Shown in pieces: positions 1-9,064 of a stretch of DNA of 57,783 nucleotides. The notes under the pieces were generated by a model. That model made no database searches and was not told the DNA's origin. It saw only the letters and a program-made list of their open reading frames with translations. Within the stretch, counting starts at the first letter, position 1. The number at the start of each line of letters is the position of its first letter. The DNA is from Bacillota bacterium (lineage in GTDB: Bacteria > Bacillota > UBA4882 > UBA10575), in assembly GCA_012838955.1 (NCBI GenBank), contig DUOH01000037.1, forward strand, positions 1 to 57,783, written 5' to 3'. The position numbers and the translations under genes were made by a program.

Positions 1-115
1 CGGATCAGTGGTTGAAACTTTTGTTATCTCCGATCACTTGCCAAATTAAAGCCCCTAGATAAATTGGGACTATTTACTCACACCAATTATAGCCAGCCAA
101 TGGCTAATCCGCTCT

Positions 116-697
116 TCACACCGGCAAAGTGTATCTGGTCCGGGAAGAGCGGGCCGGTTTCCGTCTGAAGAGCGAGACGATCTTCCGGCCACTCCAGGAG
201 AGTAACCCTTTGATTGCTTTATAGAGACCGCACACCACCAGTAGCCCGGCCAGTCCGTAACAGAGTCCTTCCATGGTTGTGGGAATACCGGGAGTAAAGT
301 CCCGACAGGTCTCCATAAAGACCTGCCCATCCAGGTTGGTGAGGAAGACCCAAAACCTGTTAAAGAGGTTGGCTTCTTTCAAAGCAAGATAGGACTCTTC
401 CAGGTGCTGGCCACGACGAATGATCTCTCTTAACACCTCGCCATAAGAGACGAAGACCTTGTTTTCCGCAGAAAGGTGCTGCGCCACATAGGCCTCTAAA
501 GTCAGGTCTAAGGCTTCCGCCGCCCGCCTGTACTGCATGATGGTAATCCGGGATTCGTCCAGGTGGCCGCCTAACCTCTGGATGTACTGGACAATAAACT
601 GGGGAAACTGAGCAAACCCAACCACACCGATGACCGCTAAGATTCGGTCAATAAGCCCGTCCACCAAATGGTAGAAGAAGAGGAATACTTTTTTCAT
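116..697 (-). CDS. DUF2937 family membrane protein
   Basis: A 193-residue protein of unknown function. The N-terminal part has the DUF2937 look: a hydrophobic start (FLFFYHLVDGLIDRILAVIG) followed by FPQFIVQYIQRLGGHLDE, and the run QYxQRLGGHLDE is the conserved core as I recall it. The middle is helical and charged, and a second hydrophobic segment (LCYGLAGLLVVCGLYKAI) lies near residues 145-162, followed by a basic tail. This predicts an inner-membrane protein with two membrane segments and a soluble helical section between them. The ATG at 697 has a GGGAGGG ribosome site 7 bases upstream. It reads in the same direction as the downstream genes but is separated from the histidine kinase by about 90 bases and looks monocistronic. 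Family assignment is from motif memory; function is not known. Confidence 0.75.
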   Translation of the reverse strand: MKKVFLFFYHLVDGLIDRILAVIGVVGFAQFPQFIVQYIQRLGGHLDESRITIMQYRRAAEALDLTLEAYVAQHLSAENKVFVSYGEVLREIIRRGQHLEESYLALKEANLFNRFWVFLTNLDGQVFMETCRDFTPGIPTTMEGLCYGLAGLLVVCGLYKAIKGLLSWSGRKIVSLFRRKPARSSRTRYTLPV

Positions 698-790
698 TTG
701 TGCACCCTCCCTGCTGGAAACATCTATTAATTAGAGATTACGGCAAAAAGCAGATTTTTCCTGCAAGAAAAGGTCCAATCAGCCCCTTCT

Positions 791-3472
791 TTATCTCCTC
801 CTGCTTTTCTCCAAAGCCTCCGGCAGTGTCATGGACTCCTTAATCTTCTCACTCAATTCCTCCATTTTGTACGGCTTTGTCACCATATTACAGAATCCGT
901 ATCTTTGATAATCCGACATAACCGGATCGTTGAAGTATCCACTGGATACAATTACTTTGGCTTGCGGATCAAAAGCCAAAATATGCTTAATCGCTTCTTT
1001 GCCCCCCATTCCTCCGGGAATAGTCAGATCCATAATCACTACATCAAACGGGGCAGAGCTTTCCTTTCCTTCCTTGTATAGAGCAATGGCCGCTGAGCCG
1101 TCTTCCGCCACAGAAACTTGATACCCGCAATTCTCCAAGAACTCCCGCACGGAATTCCGGATCAAAGGCTCATCCTCCATCATCAGGATCCTGCCGTTTC
1201 CTTCGGTTAACGGCAGATCTTCTTTTCTGCATTGCACGCGATCATCGGAAGCGGCGGGAAAGTATAAGTAGAAGGTGGAACCAGCGCCCACCTTTGAGCG
1301 GACTCCGATGTACCCGTCATGATTCTTCATAATATAATAACAGGTAGAAAGGCCTAAACCATTCCCCTGCTTTTTCGTGGTAAAATACGGATCAAAGATT
1401 CTGGTCAGATCCTCTTCAGGGATACCAACCCCCTGGTCCTCGATCTCCACCTTCACATAATTCCCTGGGCTCAGCATCATCTCATTCCCGGCGGCAACCT
1501 CCTGGTTATAGGCGGAGACCTTGATGATCCCGCCTTCCGGCATGGCCTGGCAGGCATTGATGATCAGGTTCTGAATGACCTGGCTAATCTGCCCCCCGTC
1601 AACTTCCACCACCCACAACTGGGGAGATAAATTATATTCACACTTAACCGCCGAGCCTCCTAAGGCAAACTCTACAGTCTCCGTAATGATCTCGGAAAGC
1701 AGGGCGGTATGTTTCACCGGCGCTCCGCCCCTGGAAAACGCCAATAACTGCTTGGTCAAGTTGGACGCTTTTAAGGCGGCCTTTTCCACTGCTTTCAAGT
1801 CTTTACTCCCATCCAACCCTTTTTCTAATTTGAAGGAAACCAGTTGGACATTGGAGAGGATCGCCGCCAAAAGATTGTTAAAATCGTGAGCAATGCCGCC
1901 AGCCAAGAGACCTAGAGACTCCAGTTTTTGAATCTTCAAGATCTCTGCGCGATTTTTCTCGGCAGCCAGTTCTTCTACTGACGCCTGCAGGGCCTCTTGG
2001 GTCTCCCGGTATACGGTAATATCTCTATTGGTTCCGGTTAACTTAAGAGGACGGCCTTTCCGGTCACTTTCCAAACTAATGCCCCGCGTCCAGATCCACC
2101 TCCACTCACCTGCTTTTGTCCTTATTTTATACTCCGCTTCATAGTATTTTTTGACCCCCTCCGTATAATCGGTGAAGGCTTGTACCAATAAAGTCCGGTG
2201 GCCGGGGTAAATATTCTGCATTAACCATTGGAAATCAAAGCTGATTTCGTCCGGTTCATACCCGAGAATCCTTTGCCAGTTTTCATCATAAACTATGGTC
2301 CCAGTGGACAAGTCCCACTCCCATAACCCTTCATCTGTTCCTTCCATAATCGCTTTGATCCGCTCCTCATTTTTTCTGATCAACTCTTCCTGCTCTTCTT
2401 TGACCAGTATCTCCGCGATTAACTTCTGATTGAGGGTGTGCAGGCGTTCCTTTTGAATTGAATTTTCCAAAGATAAGGCCAGGTGGTTAAGGTAGTTAAG
2501 CACTAAAACAGTTAAGATCTGTTTGCTCTCCACCGCCTCTCTGGGTAACAAAAGATAGCCAAAGAAAAAATCCGCCGTCCTAATCTCATAACTTTCCAGA
2601 TCTGGTGAGTCCGTCAAAGGACAGGAAAACAGGTTATAATCCTCTCCCTGAATCGCCGCGGTACACCCCAGGCAACTGCCGCTGATCGCAAAGGGACTTA
2701 TGTAACCTTTTAGGCAAAGGTGATAGTCCACATCACTCAGGATGATCCGGAGTAGACCCTCTGTAAACTCGGCTTTTCTCTCGCTCGTCGGCAAAGTCGC
2801 CAAAATACCGGATACCGCCAGCAACAGGCTGGATATTTGCTCTGTTTCACCGGTGTCAACCACCAGTCCTTTTTTAGCATCTGTTGAATAAAAAAATGGA
2901 TTATGCATGAGTTGACCTTTGACAATTAAAAGAGGATGCACACTAATAATCTCCATTAGGGTAGCGCCGTGCAAACGGTTGATATCAAATTGGCAGACTA
3001 CTGTTATTTGGTATTCTTTCAAAAGTTCGTTCACCATCATCTCGTATTCGACAAATCTTTCCACCCCCGGTATTTGAGAAGCCAACCATGTGATCTCTCC
3101 GGTTGCCCGCAACATAGTAAAACCTTCCAGACGCGCCTCTTCCACCAACCGTCTCCACTTTTGGATCATTTCTTCCGGCGAAAAGTACCCATGCGGATAG
3201 TACATACTTTGAGTGGTTCTGACCACCACTCCCTCCTCAAGTTCATAGCCACAGAGGTCAAGCTCGTCCCCACAGAACCAGCTCAAGATCTCGTCTTTGG
3301 TCAAGGAATCCGATATACAGATCACTTTTTCGTTTCTACGTATTCCGGCAATCAAAAACTGCAGGTAGAATTCTCTTTTTTCGTCCTCATTCTGGTAAAG
3401 CAGGCAGGTATGAGTGCCCGGGGGAACCGTCAGCCGGGTTAACCCTAAGTCTAGATCATGCTTTTTACCCAT
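791..3472 (-). CDS. MEDS/PAS hybrid histidine kinase with C-terminal receiver domain
   Basis: An 893-residue cytoplasmic sensor kinase with no membrane segment. Domains in order: an N-terminal MEDS (DcmR-like) sensory domain, about residues 1-190 (PPGTHTCLLYQNEDEKREF and GFTMLRATGEITWL); a cysteine-containing linker region with C-L-G-C; a PAS/PAC domain, about 370-500 (LWEWDLSTGTIVYDENW, WIWTRGISLESD); a HisKA domain with the phospho-acceptor His near residue 529 (GGIAHDFNNLLA); a HATPase domain with intact N and G boxes (NLIINACQAM, DQGVGIPEED, GNGLGLSTCYYI); and a receiver domain from about residue 765 with the phospho-Asp near residue 815 (VVIMDLTIPGG). MEDS domains are linked to C1-compound sensing in DcmR-type proteins, but here the ligand is unknown. 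No output regulator lies nearby, so phosphotransfer to an unlinked partner is likely. The start at 3472 has a weakly placed GGGAGAG site. Confidence 0.88.
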   Translation of the reverse strand: MGKKHDLDLGLTRLTVPPGTHTCLLYQNEDEKREFYLQFLIAGIRRNEKVICISDSLTKDEILSWFCGDELDLCGYELEEGVVVRTTQSMYYPHGYFSPEEMIQKWRRLVEEARLEGFTMLRATGEITWLASQIPGVERFVEYEMMVNELLKEYQITVVCQFDINRLHGATLMEIISVHPLLIVKGQLMHNPFFYSTDAKKGLVVDTGETEQISSLLLAVSGILATLPTSERKAEFTEGLLRIILSDVDYHLCLKGYISPFAISGSCLGCTAAIQGEDYNLFSCPLTDSPDLESYEIRTADFFFGYLLLPREAVESKQILTVLVLNYLNHLALSLENSIQKERLHTLNQKLIAEILVKEEQEELIRKNEERIKAIMEGTDEGLWEWDLSTGTIVYDENWQRILGYEPDEISFDFQWLMQNIYPGHRTLLVQAFTDYTEGVKKYYEAEYKIRTKAGEWRWIWTRGISLESDRKGRPLKLTGTNRDITVYRETQEALQASVEELAAEKNRAEILKIQKLESLGLLAGGIAHDFNNLLAAILSNVQLVSFKLEKGLDGSKDLKAVEKAALKASNLTKQLLAFSRGGAPVKHTALLSEIITETVEFALGGSAVKCEYNLSPQLWVVEVDGGQISQVIQNLIINACQAMPEGGIIKVSAYNQEVAAGNEMMLSPGNYVKVEIEDQGVGIPEEDLTRIFDPYFTTKKQGNGLGLSTCYYIMKNHDGYIGVRSKVGAGSTFYLYFPAASDDRVQCRKEDLPLTEGNGRILMMEDEPLIRNSVREFLENCGYQVSVAEDGSAAIALYKEGKESSAPFDVVIMDLTIPGGMGGKEAIKHILAFDPQAKVIVSSGYFNDPVMSDYQRYGFCNMVTKPYKMEELSEKIKESMTLPEALEKSRRR

Positions 3473-3663
3473 CGGTACCGTCTCTCCCTCAGATCATAGT
3501 CTCCCGGATAGTAGAATAGCCTTGCTTGATATAAGTCAATTTTGCCTACACCAAATGATTAGCACGGAAATAAGTATTTGCCATTATAAGGAATTCTAGA
3601 TATTTTCCGGACCACCTTCCTATTTTTTTGAAAAAATAATAACTTACTATTTATAATTATAAT

Positions 3664-3700
3664 AAAAAATCGTCACCCTCAAAACAGGTGACGATTTTTT
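3664..3700 (-). terminator. Bidirectional rho-independent terminator
   Basis: The arms AATCGTCACC and GGTGACGATT, embedded in A and T runs on both sides, form a perfect hairpin with a 9-base loop (extended arms 3664-3677 and 3687-3700). Read on the minus strand it ends in T6 directly downstream of the CBS-domain gene, so it should end that transcript before the histidine kinase. Confidence 0.85.
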
Positions 3701-3718
3701 ACCTCGAACCATCCTTGA

Positions 3719-4156
3719 CTAGGATGTTTTCTGTCGCGGCATTTTAAATGATTCATCCAGCATCAACCTGGCCCCGTATTCCAGAATTTCTCTCCTCCTG
3801 ATAATCCCGATAAAAATCCCGTGATCATCCACCACCGGGATAAAATTCTGTTCAATAGCCAATGACATGAGATCTTCCATCTCTGCATTAATATAGATGG
3901 GGGTATTATTCACCCGGCGCGGCACCTCATCCAAACGAATCTTTTCCGTGCTTTCCATGCTTAGACCCGGGGTATTCTTGAGCTTCCATAATAAATCGCC
4001 TTCAGTCAGGGTGCCTACGTAATGTCCGGCTTCGTCAATCAAGGGAACGGCCGTATATTTATGATATTCCATCTTTTCCAAAGCTTGCCGCATGGTACAC
4101 TTAATATGGAGATATACCACTTCTTTTTTGGGAATCAAAAAAAATGCGATATTCAT
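3719..4156 (-). CDS. Two-CBS-domain protein
   Basis: A 145-residue protein made almost entirely of a tandem CBS pair. The first repeat is about residues 20-65 (ALEKMEYHKYTAVPLIDEAGHYVGTL...GDLL) and the second about 85-130 (DLMSLAIEQNFIPVVDDHGIFIGIIRRREIL). Stand-alone CBS pairs bind adenine nucleotides (AMP, ATP, sometimes SAM) and often act as energy sensors, but no partner domain is present to say what this one controls. It carries a GGGAGC ribosome site about 9 bases before the ATG at 4156 and is followed by a strong terminator, so it is probably transcribed alone or after the superoxide dismutase gene about 210 bases upstream. Confidence 0.85.
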   Translation of the reverse strand: MNIAFFLIPKKEVVYLHIKCTMRQALEKMEYHKYTAVPLIDEAGHYVGTLTEGDLLWKLKNTPGLSMESTEKIRLDEVPRRVNNTPIYINAEMEDLMSLAIEQNFIPVVDDHGIFIGIIRRREILEYGARLMLDESFKMPRQKTS

Positions 4157-4366
4157 TTATCTTGCTCCCTTCCTCAGCTTATCTATTCTGCGCGGCCAGC
4201 AAAACTCCTGCTCTTTTTTGGTTCATTGCCTGCCTTTCTCCGTTATTTCTGTCCATCCGTCCGGCTGCGCCGGATTATGCGCTTCTCAGGCCGTCGGCCG
4301 AAACCGCTGGACATCTCTCCACAGCTTCTTGGTTATCCGGATCCGGTTTTCCGGAGATAAAGGCGT

Positions 4367-5050
4367 CTATAAAGCGGCACAAGAAGAGATTGACACGCCA
4401 GCTTGCATGGCCGCAAACAACCGGCACTCTACTTCTTCCCAGTTGACCAGGGACCACCAAGCCCTGACAAAATCCGCCCGCCGGTTTTGGTAATCCAAAT
4501 AATAGGCGTGTTCCCACACGTCCACCACCAGGATGGGAATGCTGCCCCACGCCGTCAGGTTCTGGTGCTTCTCGGCGGTAAGCGTCTCCAGCCTGCCCCA
4601 GGCCGGATTCCAGGCTAAGATCGCCCAACCGGAGGCTTCCACCTGAATGGCGGCTTCCGTAAATTGCTCCTGAAAGGGTATAAAACCTCCAAAAGCCTTA
4701 TCAAGCTGCCTCCGGGTTTCCGCTCCGGGCTGTCCGACGCTGATTGGCGTCATGATCGTCCAGAAGATACTATGCAGGATATGCCCGGAGGCGTGAAAAG
4801 CCAACTCCCTCTGCCAGTGTTTAATCTCAGCATAATTCCCTGACTGCCTGGCTTCCATTAATTTTAGTTCGGCTTTGTTCAACCCTTCTACATAGGAAAG
4901 GTGATGGCGATCATGATGAATACGTAACGTCTTTTCGCTGATCAACGGTTCCAAAGCATGATAGGTATAGGGGAGCGGTGGCAGGTGATGTTCTCCCAAG
5001 GGAACCAGAGACCTGTACATACCGGTAGCACCTAGATTATTATCCGTCAT
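4367..5050 (-). CDS. Superoxide dismutase, Fe/Mn family
   Basis: A 227-residue enzyme converting superoxide to oxygen and hydrogen peroxide. All family marks are visible: N-terminal LPPLPYTYHALEPLIS, the first metal-binding His region (RIHHDRHHLSYVEGLN), the second His in a GHILHSIFW segment (usual form GGHxNHxxFW), and the C-terminal signature DVWEHAYYLDYQNRRADF supplying the Asp and His ligands. Length is slightly above the usual 200-210 because of a short N-terminal extension (MTDNNLGATGMYRSLVPLGEHH). There is no signal peptide, so it is cytoplasmic. The metal (Fe, Mn or cambialistic) cannot be told safely from the motifs. The ATG at 5050 follows a clear TGGAGGT site. Presence in a presumed strict anaerobe implies exposure to oxygen. 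Confidence 0.95.
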   Translation of the reverse strand: MTDNNLGATGMYRSLVPLGEHHLPPLPYTYHALEPLISEKTLRIHHDRHHLSYVEGLNKAELKLMEARQSGNYAEIKHWQRELAFHASGHILHSIFWTIMTPISVGQPGAETRRQLDKAFGGFIPFQEQFTEAAIQVEASGWAILAWNPAWGRLETLTAEKHQNLTAWGSIPILVVDVWEHAYYLDYQNRRADFVRAWWSLVNWEEVECRLFAAMQAGVSISSCAAL

Positions 5051-5214
5051 TTTTTAACCTCCAGTAAGTAATGAGTATAAAACTCATTTGCCCAAACGAA
5101 AGTATGATGAATACCCTATATCCGCCGGGCTTTTCACTATGGGCAGAGTTTACGCAGGCAAAGCCCTTGAACATAATATATGTACCGTTCAGGAGTCTTG
5201 TGCCGATCGCCCAA

Positions 5215-5240
5215 TAAAAAAACCCCTCACAGAGGGGTTC
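5215..5240 (-). terminator. Rho-independent terminator after guaB
   Basis: The arms AACCCCTC (5221-5228) and GAGGGGTT (5232-5239) form a tight 8-base-pair hairpin with a 3-base loop. On the minus strand it is followed by a run of T residues, as expected for a terminator of the IMP dehydrogenase transcript that ends at 5289. Confidence 0.85.
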
Positions 5241-5288
5241 GAACTGTCTTGGAAATGCTGCGTATAGGCGATAAACGTATGCTTTTAC

Positions 5289-6797
5289 TTAGGACTCAAA
5301 ATCATTATCCTTCTTGAGGATTACATCATGAGCGCCGCCTTCCCGGATACTGACTGAGGAGACCAAGGTCAATCTGGCGGTCTTTTGAAGCTCAGGGATG
5401 GACAAAGCCCCGCAATTACACATGGTGGACTTAATCTTACTGACCGTTAAGTCCAGGTTATCCTTTAGTTTTCCGGCATAGGGTACATAACTGTCCACGC
5501 CTTCCTCAAAGGAAAGTTTATCGGAACTCCCCAGGTCGTATCGTTGCCAGTTGCGCGCGCGGTTTGACCCTTCTCCCCAGTACTCCTTGACATAGTTCAT
5601 GCCTCCCAGGCGCACCTTCCGGCCGGGGCTCTCATCAAAGCGGGCAAAATACCGTCCGAGCATGACGAACTCCGCGCCCATGGCCAAAGCTAAGACCATA
5701 TGATAGTCATGGACGATTCCCCCATCCGAACAGAGGGGGATGTAAATCCCGGTTTTTTCAAAATATTCATCCCTGGCTTTGGCCACCTCAATCACTGCGG
5801 TGGCTTGTCCGCGACCGATCCCCTTCTGTTCCCTGGTAATACAGATTGACCCGCCGCCGATGCCAACCTTGATGAAGTCTGCGCCAGCCTCAGCCAGATA
5901 GTAAAAGCCGTCCTGGTCAACAACATTACCGGCGCCCACCTTCACCTCGGGACCATACTTTTCTTTAATAAACTTAATGGTATCACTCTGCCACTCAGTA
6001 AAACCGTCCGAGGAGTCAATACACAAAACATCAACCCCGGCGTCGAGTAAAGCCGGAACCCTCTCCGCATAGTCGCGGGTATTTATCCCCGCGCCGGTCA
6101 TCAGCCTTTTATGAGCATCCAATAATTCCAGGGGGTTTTCTTTATGATCCGTGTAGTCTTTACGAAACACTAAATACCGAAGGTTTTGATCTTTATCGAT
6201 CACCGGCAGGCAGTTCAATTTGTGCTCCCAGATTAGATCATTGGCTTCTGAGAGGGTAATGCCTTCCTGGCCATAGACCAAAGAAGCAAAAGGAGTCATA
6301 AAATCCTTAATCTTCTTATCCAACGGGTCCTTACTTAAGCGATAATCGCGACTGGTCACAATCCCCACCAACCGGCCTGTGGGAGAACCATCCTCCGTAA
6401 TGGCGATGGTGGAATGCCCGGTTTCTTTAGTAAGCGCCACCACATCCGCCAGGTTTTGATCGGGTTTCAGATTGGAGTCACTGACCACAAAACCTGCTTT
6501 GTAGTTCTTCACTTTACGCACCATCTCCGCTTGGCTTTCAATCGGTTGTGATCCGTAAATAAAAGAAATACCTCCACAACGGGCCAAGGCTATAGCCATC
6601 TTGTGGTCGGAAACCGCCTGCATAATTGCTGAAGCGAAAGGAAGGTTCAGCATTAAGGAGGATTCTTCCCCTTTTTTAAACTTAACCAAAGGAGTCCTTA
6701 AGGAAACATTCTCCGGAATGCAATCTTTCCTGGTTAAATTGGGAAGCAGAAGATACTCACTGAATGTGCGGCTGGGCTCGTTATAATAATAGGCCAT
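5289..6797 (-). CDS. guaB: IMP dehydrogenase, variant resembling the Tritrichomonas enzyme
   Basis: A 502-residue enzyme for NAD-dependent oxidation of IMP to XMP, the committed step of guanine nucleotide synthesis. The catalytic loop [18 protein letters not shown] places the nucleophile at Cys319. The mobile flap carries Arg419-Tyr420 ([11 protein letters not shown]). A CBS pair (about residues 95-215, including [13 protein letters not shown] and [22 protein letters not shown]) is inserted in the TIM barrel as usual. The sequence differs from ordinary Bacillota GuaB in its N terminus ([18 protein letters not shown]), its CNCGAL segment and its ending ([11 protein letters not shown]). From memory these features, and the Cys319 numbering, match the Tritrichomonas foetus enzyme (503 residues) very closely. 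The start has an AGGAGGT site. It is monocistronic, with its own terminator. Confidence 0.95.
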   Translation of the reverse strand: MAYYYNEPSRTFSEYLLLPNLTRKDCIPENVSLRTPLVKFKKGEESSLMLNLPFASAIMQAVSDHKMAIALARCGGISFIYGSQPIESQAEMVRKVKNYKAGFVVSDSNLKPDQNLADVVALTKETGHSTIAITEDGSPTGRLVGIVTSRDYRLSKDPLDKKIKDFMTPFASLVYGQEGITLSEANDLIWEHKLNCLPVIDKDQNLRYLVFRKDYTDHKENPLELLDAHKRLMTGAGINTRDYAERVPALLDAGVDVLCIDSSDGFTEWQSDTIKFIKEKYGPEVKVGAGNVVDQDGFYYLAEAGADFIKVGIGGGSICITREQKGIGRGQATAVIEVAKARDEYFEKTGIYIPLCSDGGIVHDYHMVLALAMGAEFVMLGRYFARFDESPGRKVRLGGMNYVKEYWGEGSNRARNWQRYDLGSSDKLSFEEGVDSYVPYAGKLKDNLDLTVSKIKSTMCNCGALSIPELQKTARLTLVSSVSIREGGAHDVILKKDNDFES

Positions 6798-7203
6798 GCA
6801 GTCAACCTCCTATAAGTGATTTAAGATCAAAAATTTATGCTATGCAAACTATTTTATCCGCCCATTCTGATATATAATTATAAATATAAAAAAGAGATTA
6901 ATCATATAAAAGACGCTGGGTGGTTACAGTTCCTTTATAAACGGCAAACAGCGGCGAAAAGAGGGCGCCGCCCTTGCTCCAGAAGAAGGTGGAGTAAATT
7001 TTATTTAGTATAGATCCAAAACTAAATTAAGTCAATAGCCATCAGCTTTCAGTAATCATTATTTCCCGATCGCGTAATCTATTATTAACCAGAATATCAA
7101 ATTGAGTAACGGCCGATGAGGGGCGTAACCTTTGTGCATGGACATTTTTCTACGTACAAAAATTACCAACAACAATCATAACGGGAAAAACGGAGGTTTT
7201 AAG
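6798..7203. other. Divergent intergenic region between guaB and the M3 peptidase gene
   Basis: About 400 bases separate two divergent genes and should hold both promoters. An AT-rich block (about 6870-6900) and a small GC palindrome near 6962-6974 (AGGGCGCCGCCCT) can be seen. I see no purine riboswitch core, no tRNA and no convincing small gene. An in-frame ATG at 7138 and a TTG or GTG further upstream could extend the peptidase, but they have no ribosome binding site. Confidence 0.5.
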
Positions 7204-8901
7204 GTGCAGACTTTTAAAGATTTCATTTATAAAAGACCGCAGATGAAAGAGGTGGAAGCCAACTTCAATAAACTACTCACCCAGTTTGAGCTTGCCCCAT
7301 CCGTAGCAGCCCAGGATGATTTGGTAAAAAAGATCAATGCCTTACGTAACGATTTTGAGACCATGGTAACACTGGTTCATATCAGGCACTCCATTGACAC
7401 CACTGATGAATATTATGAACAAGAAAACGATTATCTAGATGAGGTAACGCCTCTTTATGAGGGGCTGATCAACAAGTATTATCAGTCCCTGGTGACCTCA
7501 AAATTCCGTCCCGAACTGGAAAAAAGATGGGGCGCGCAGCTCTTCCGCATCGCCGATCTGAGGCTGAAAACCTTCTCTCCGGCGATCATCCCGGCTCTAC
7601 AAAGCGAGAACAAACTGGTCAGTAAATATAGAAAACTGCGGGCTTCCGCCAAGATCATGTTTGAAGGAGAAGAACGAAACCTTTCTCAACTGGAGCCCTT
7701 TATGGAGTCTACAGACCGCCTCCTCCGTCAAAGAGCCCACCAAGCCTTTAGTGACTTCTTTGCCGCTCATGAAGAGGAGTTTGACGAGATCTACGACCAA
7801 TTAGTGAAAGTACGGGACGGTATGGCCAGACAACTTGGGTTTACGAACTTTATAGAACTTGGTTATGCCCGCTTGTCCAGATCCGACTATAACCCGGAGA
7901 TGGTCGCCGGTTACCGGGAACAGATCCTGAAAGCCGTCGTGCCAGCGGCGACCAGGCTACGACAGAGGCAGGCAAAGAGGTTGAATTTGAAGTCCCTAAA
8001 ATACTATGATGAGTCTTTGACCTTCGCCTCAGGCAACCCTCTTCCCAAAGGAGGCCCGGATCAAATTCTGCAAAACGCCGCGCGCATGTATGAAGAGCTC
8101 TCACCGGAGACCGGCGAATTCTTCCGGTACATGGTGGACAGGGAATTGATGGATCTGGTAACCAAACAAGGTAAGGCCGGCGGCGGTTTTTGCACCTACA
8201 TCAATAATTATCAGGCCCCGTTCATCTTCGCCAATTTCAACGGTTCCGCAGGAGATGTGGATGTGCTCACCCATGAGGCGGGCCACGCCTTTCAGGTCTA
8301 CTCTAGCAGGAATTATAAAGTCCCGGAATATATCTGGCCTACTCTGGAAGCCTGTGAGATCCACTCCATGAGCATGGAGTTCTTTGCCTGGCCTTGGATG
8401 AACCTCTTCTTTGCCGCAGAGGAGAAGTACAAATTTGCCCACTTAAGCAACGCCCTGCTCTTCCTGGCTTATGGGGTGACCGTGGATGAGTTTCAGCATT
8501 GGGTTTATGCCAACCCGCAAGCCTCTCCTTTGGAGAGAAAGAAAAAATGGCGGGAGATTGAAATGAAATATCTTCCCCACCGGGATTACGAAGATAACGC
8601 TCTTCTCCAAGCTGGCGGCTACTGGTTCCGGCAAGGCCATATTTTTAGCACTCCCTTCTATTATATCGACTATACCCTGGCTCAAATCTGCGCCTTTCAA
8701 TTCTGGGCCAAATACCGTAACTCCCCCAAACAGGTCTTCCAGGATTATCTGCGGCTCTGTAAAGCCGGGGGCAGCAAATCTTTCTTGGAATTGGTGGAGA
8801 TAGCCGACTTAGCTAACCCATTCAAGGACGGAACTATTCAAACCACACTACAGCCGGTTTTGGAATGGCTCGACCGGGTGGATGAGGAGGTTTTCTCCTG
8901 A
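7204..8901 (+). CDS. M3 family oligoendopeptidase (zinc peptidase)
   Basis: A 565-residue cytoplasmic zinc metallopeptidase of the thimet oligopeptidase/PepF group, which cleaves short peptides. The zinc motif HEAGHAF puts ligands at His357 and His361 with catalytic Glu358, and the third ligand is likely Glu385 in the following EIHSMSMEF segment. The N terminus (FKDFIYKRPQMKEVEANFNKL) and the C-terminal YYIDYTLAQICAFQFW are typical of the M3 oligoendopeptidase subgroup. I chose the GTG at 7204 because a GGAGGT site lies 6 bases upstream and the resulting length fits the family. The reading frame is open upstream to about 7132, but the extra 24 residues look unlike protein. A terminator follows. 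No neighbours suggest a special role; general peptide turnover is likely. Confidence 0.93.
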   Translation: MQTFKDFIYKRPQMKEVEANFNKLLTQFELAPSVAAQDDLVKKINALRNDFETMVTLVHIRHSIDTTDEYYEQENDYLDEVTPLYEGLINKYYQSLVTSKFRPELEKRWGAQLFRIADLRLKTFSPAIIPALQSENKLVSKYRKLRASAKIMFEGEERNLSQLEPFMESTDRLLRQRAHQAFSDFFAAHEEEFDEIYDQLVKVRDGMARQLGFTNFIELGYARLSRSDYNPEMVAGYREQILKAVVPAATRLRQRQAKRLNLKSLKYYDESLTFASGNPLPKGGPDQILQNAARMYEELSPETGEFFRYMVDRELMDLVTKQGKAGGGFCTYINNYQAPFIFANFNGSAGDVDVLTHEAGHAFQVYSSRNYKVPEYIWPTLEACEIHSMSMEFFAWPWMNLFFAAEEKYKFAHLSNALLFLAYGVTVDEFQHWVYANPQASPLERKKKWREIEMKYLPHRDYEDNALLQAGGYWFRQGHIFSTPFYYIDYTLAQICAFQFWAKYRNSPKQVFQDYLRLCKAGGSKSFLELVEIADLANPFKDGTIQTTLQPVLEWLDRVDEEVFS

Positions 8902-8932
8902 ATATCCACTCGCTACCACAATCATAACTGGT

Positions 8933-8971
8933 TAGCGACCGCGCCTCTTCAAAAGGCGGGCCGCTTTTTTC
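8933..8971 (+). terminator. Rho-independent terminator after the M3 peptidase
   Basis: An imperfect GC-rich hairpin (AGCGACCGCGCCT paired with AGGCGGGCCGCT) is followed by T6 on the plus strand, about 30 bases after the peptidase stop codon. Confidence 0.75.
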
Positions 8972-9064
8972 TTGGCTAAACATTTTAATTATGGTTTTGG
9001 AAATTAGTCATTATCAACTCTAATGTATATAATAGAGTATTACTACTGAAAGGAACACGGCTCC

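Noticed and set aside
1-62. Two short plus-strand frames entering from the left edge (stops at 47-49 and 60-62)
   Set aside because: Neither can be preferred, both are under 20 residues, and neither has a recognisable motif.
2969-3442. A 157-codon plus-strand frame inside the histidine kinase gene
   Set aside because: Antisense shadow of a gene with full domain support; no ribosome site or known motif.
6798-7203. A purine riboswitch upstream of guaB
   Set aside because: I could not find the conserved junction sequences or pairing pattern of a guanine or PRPP riboswitch.
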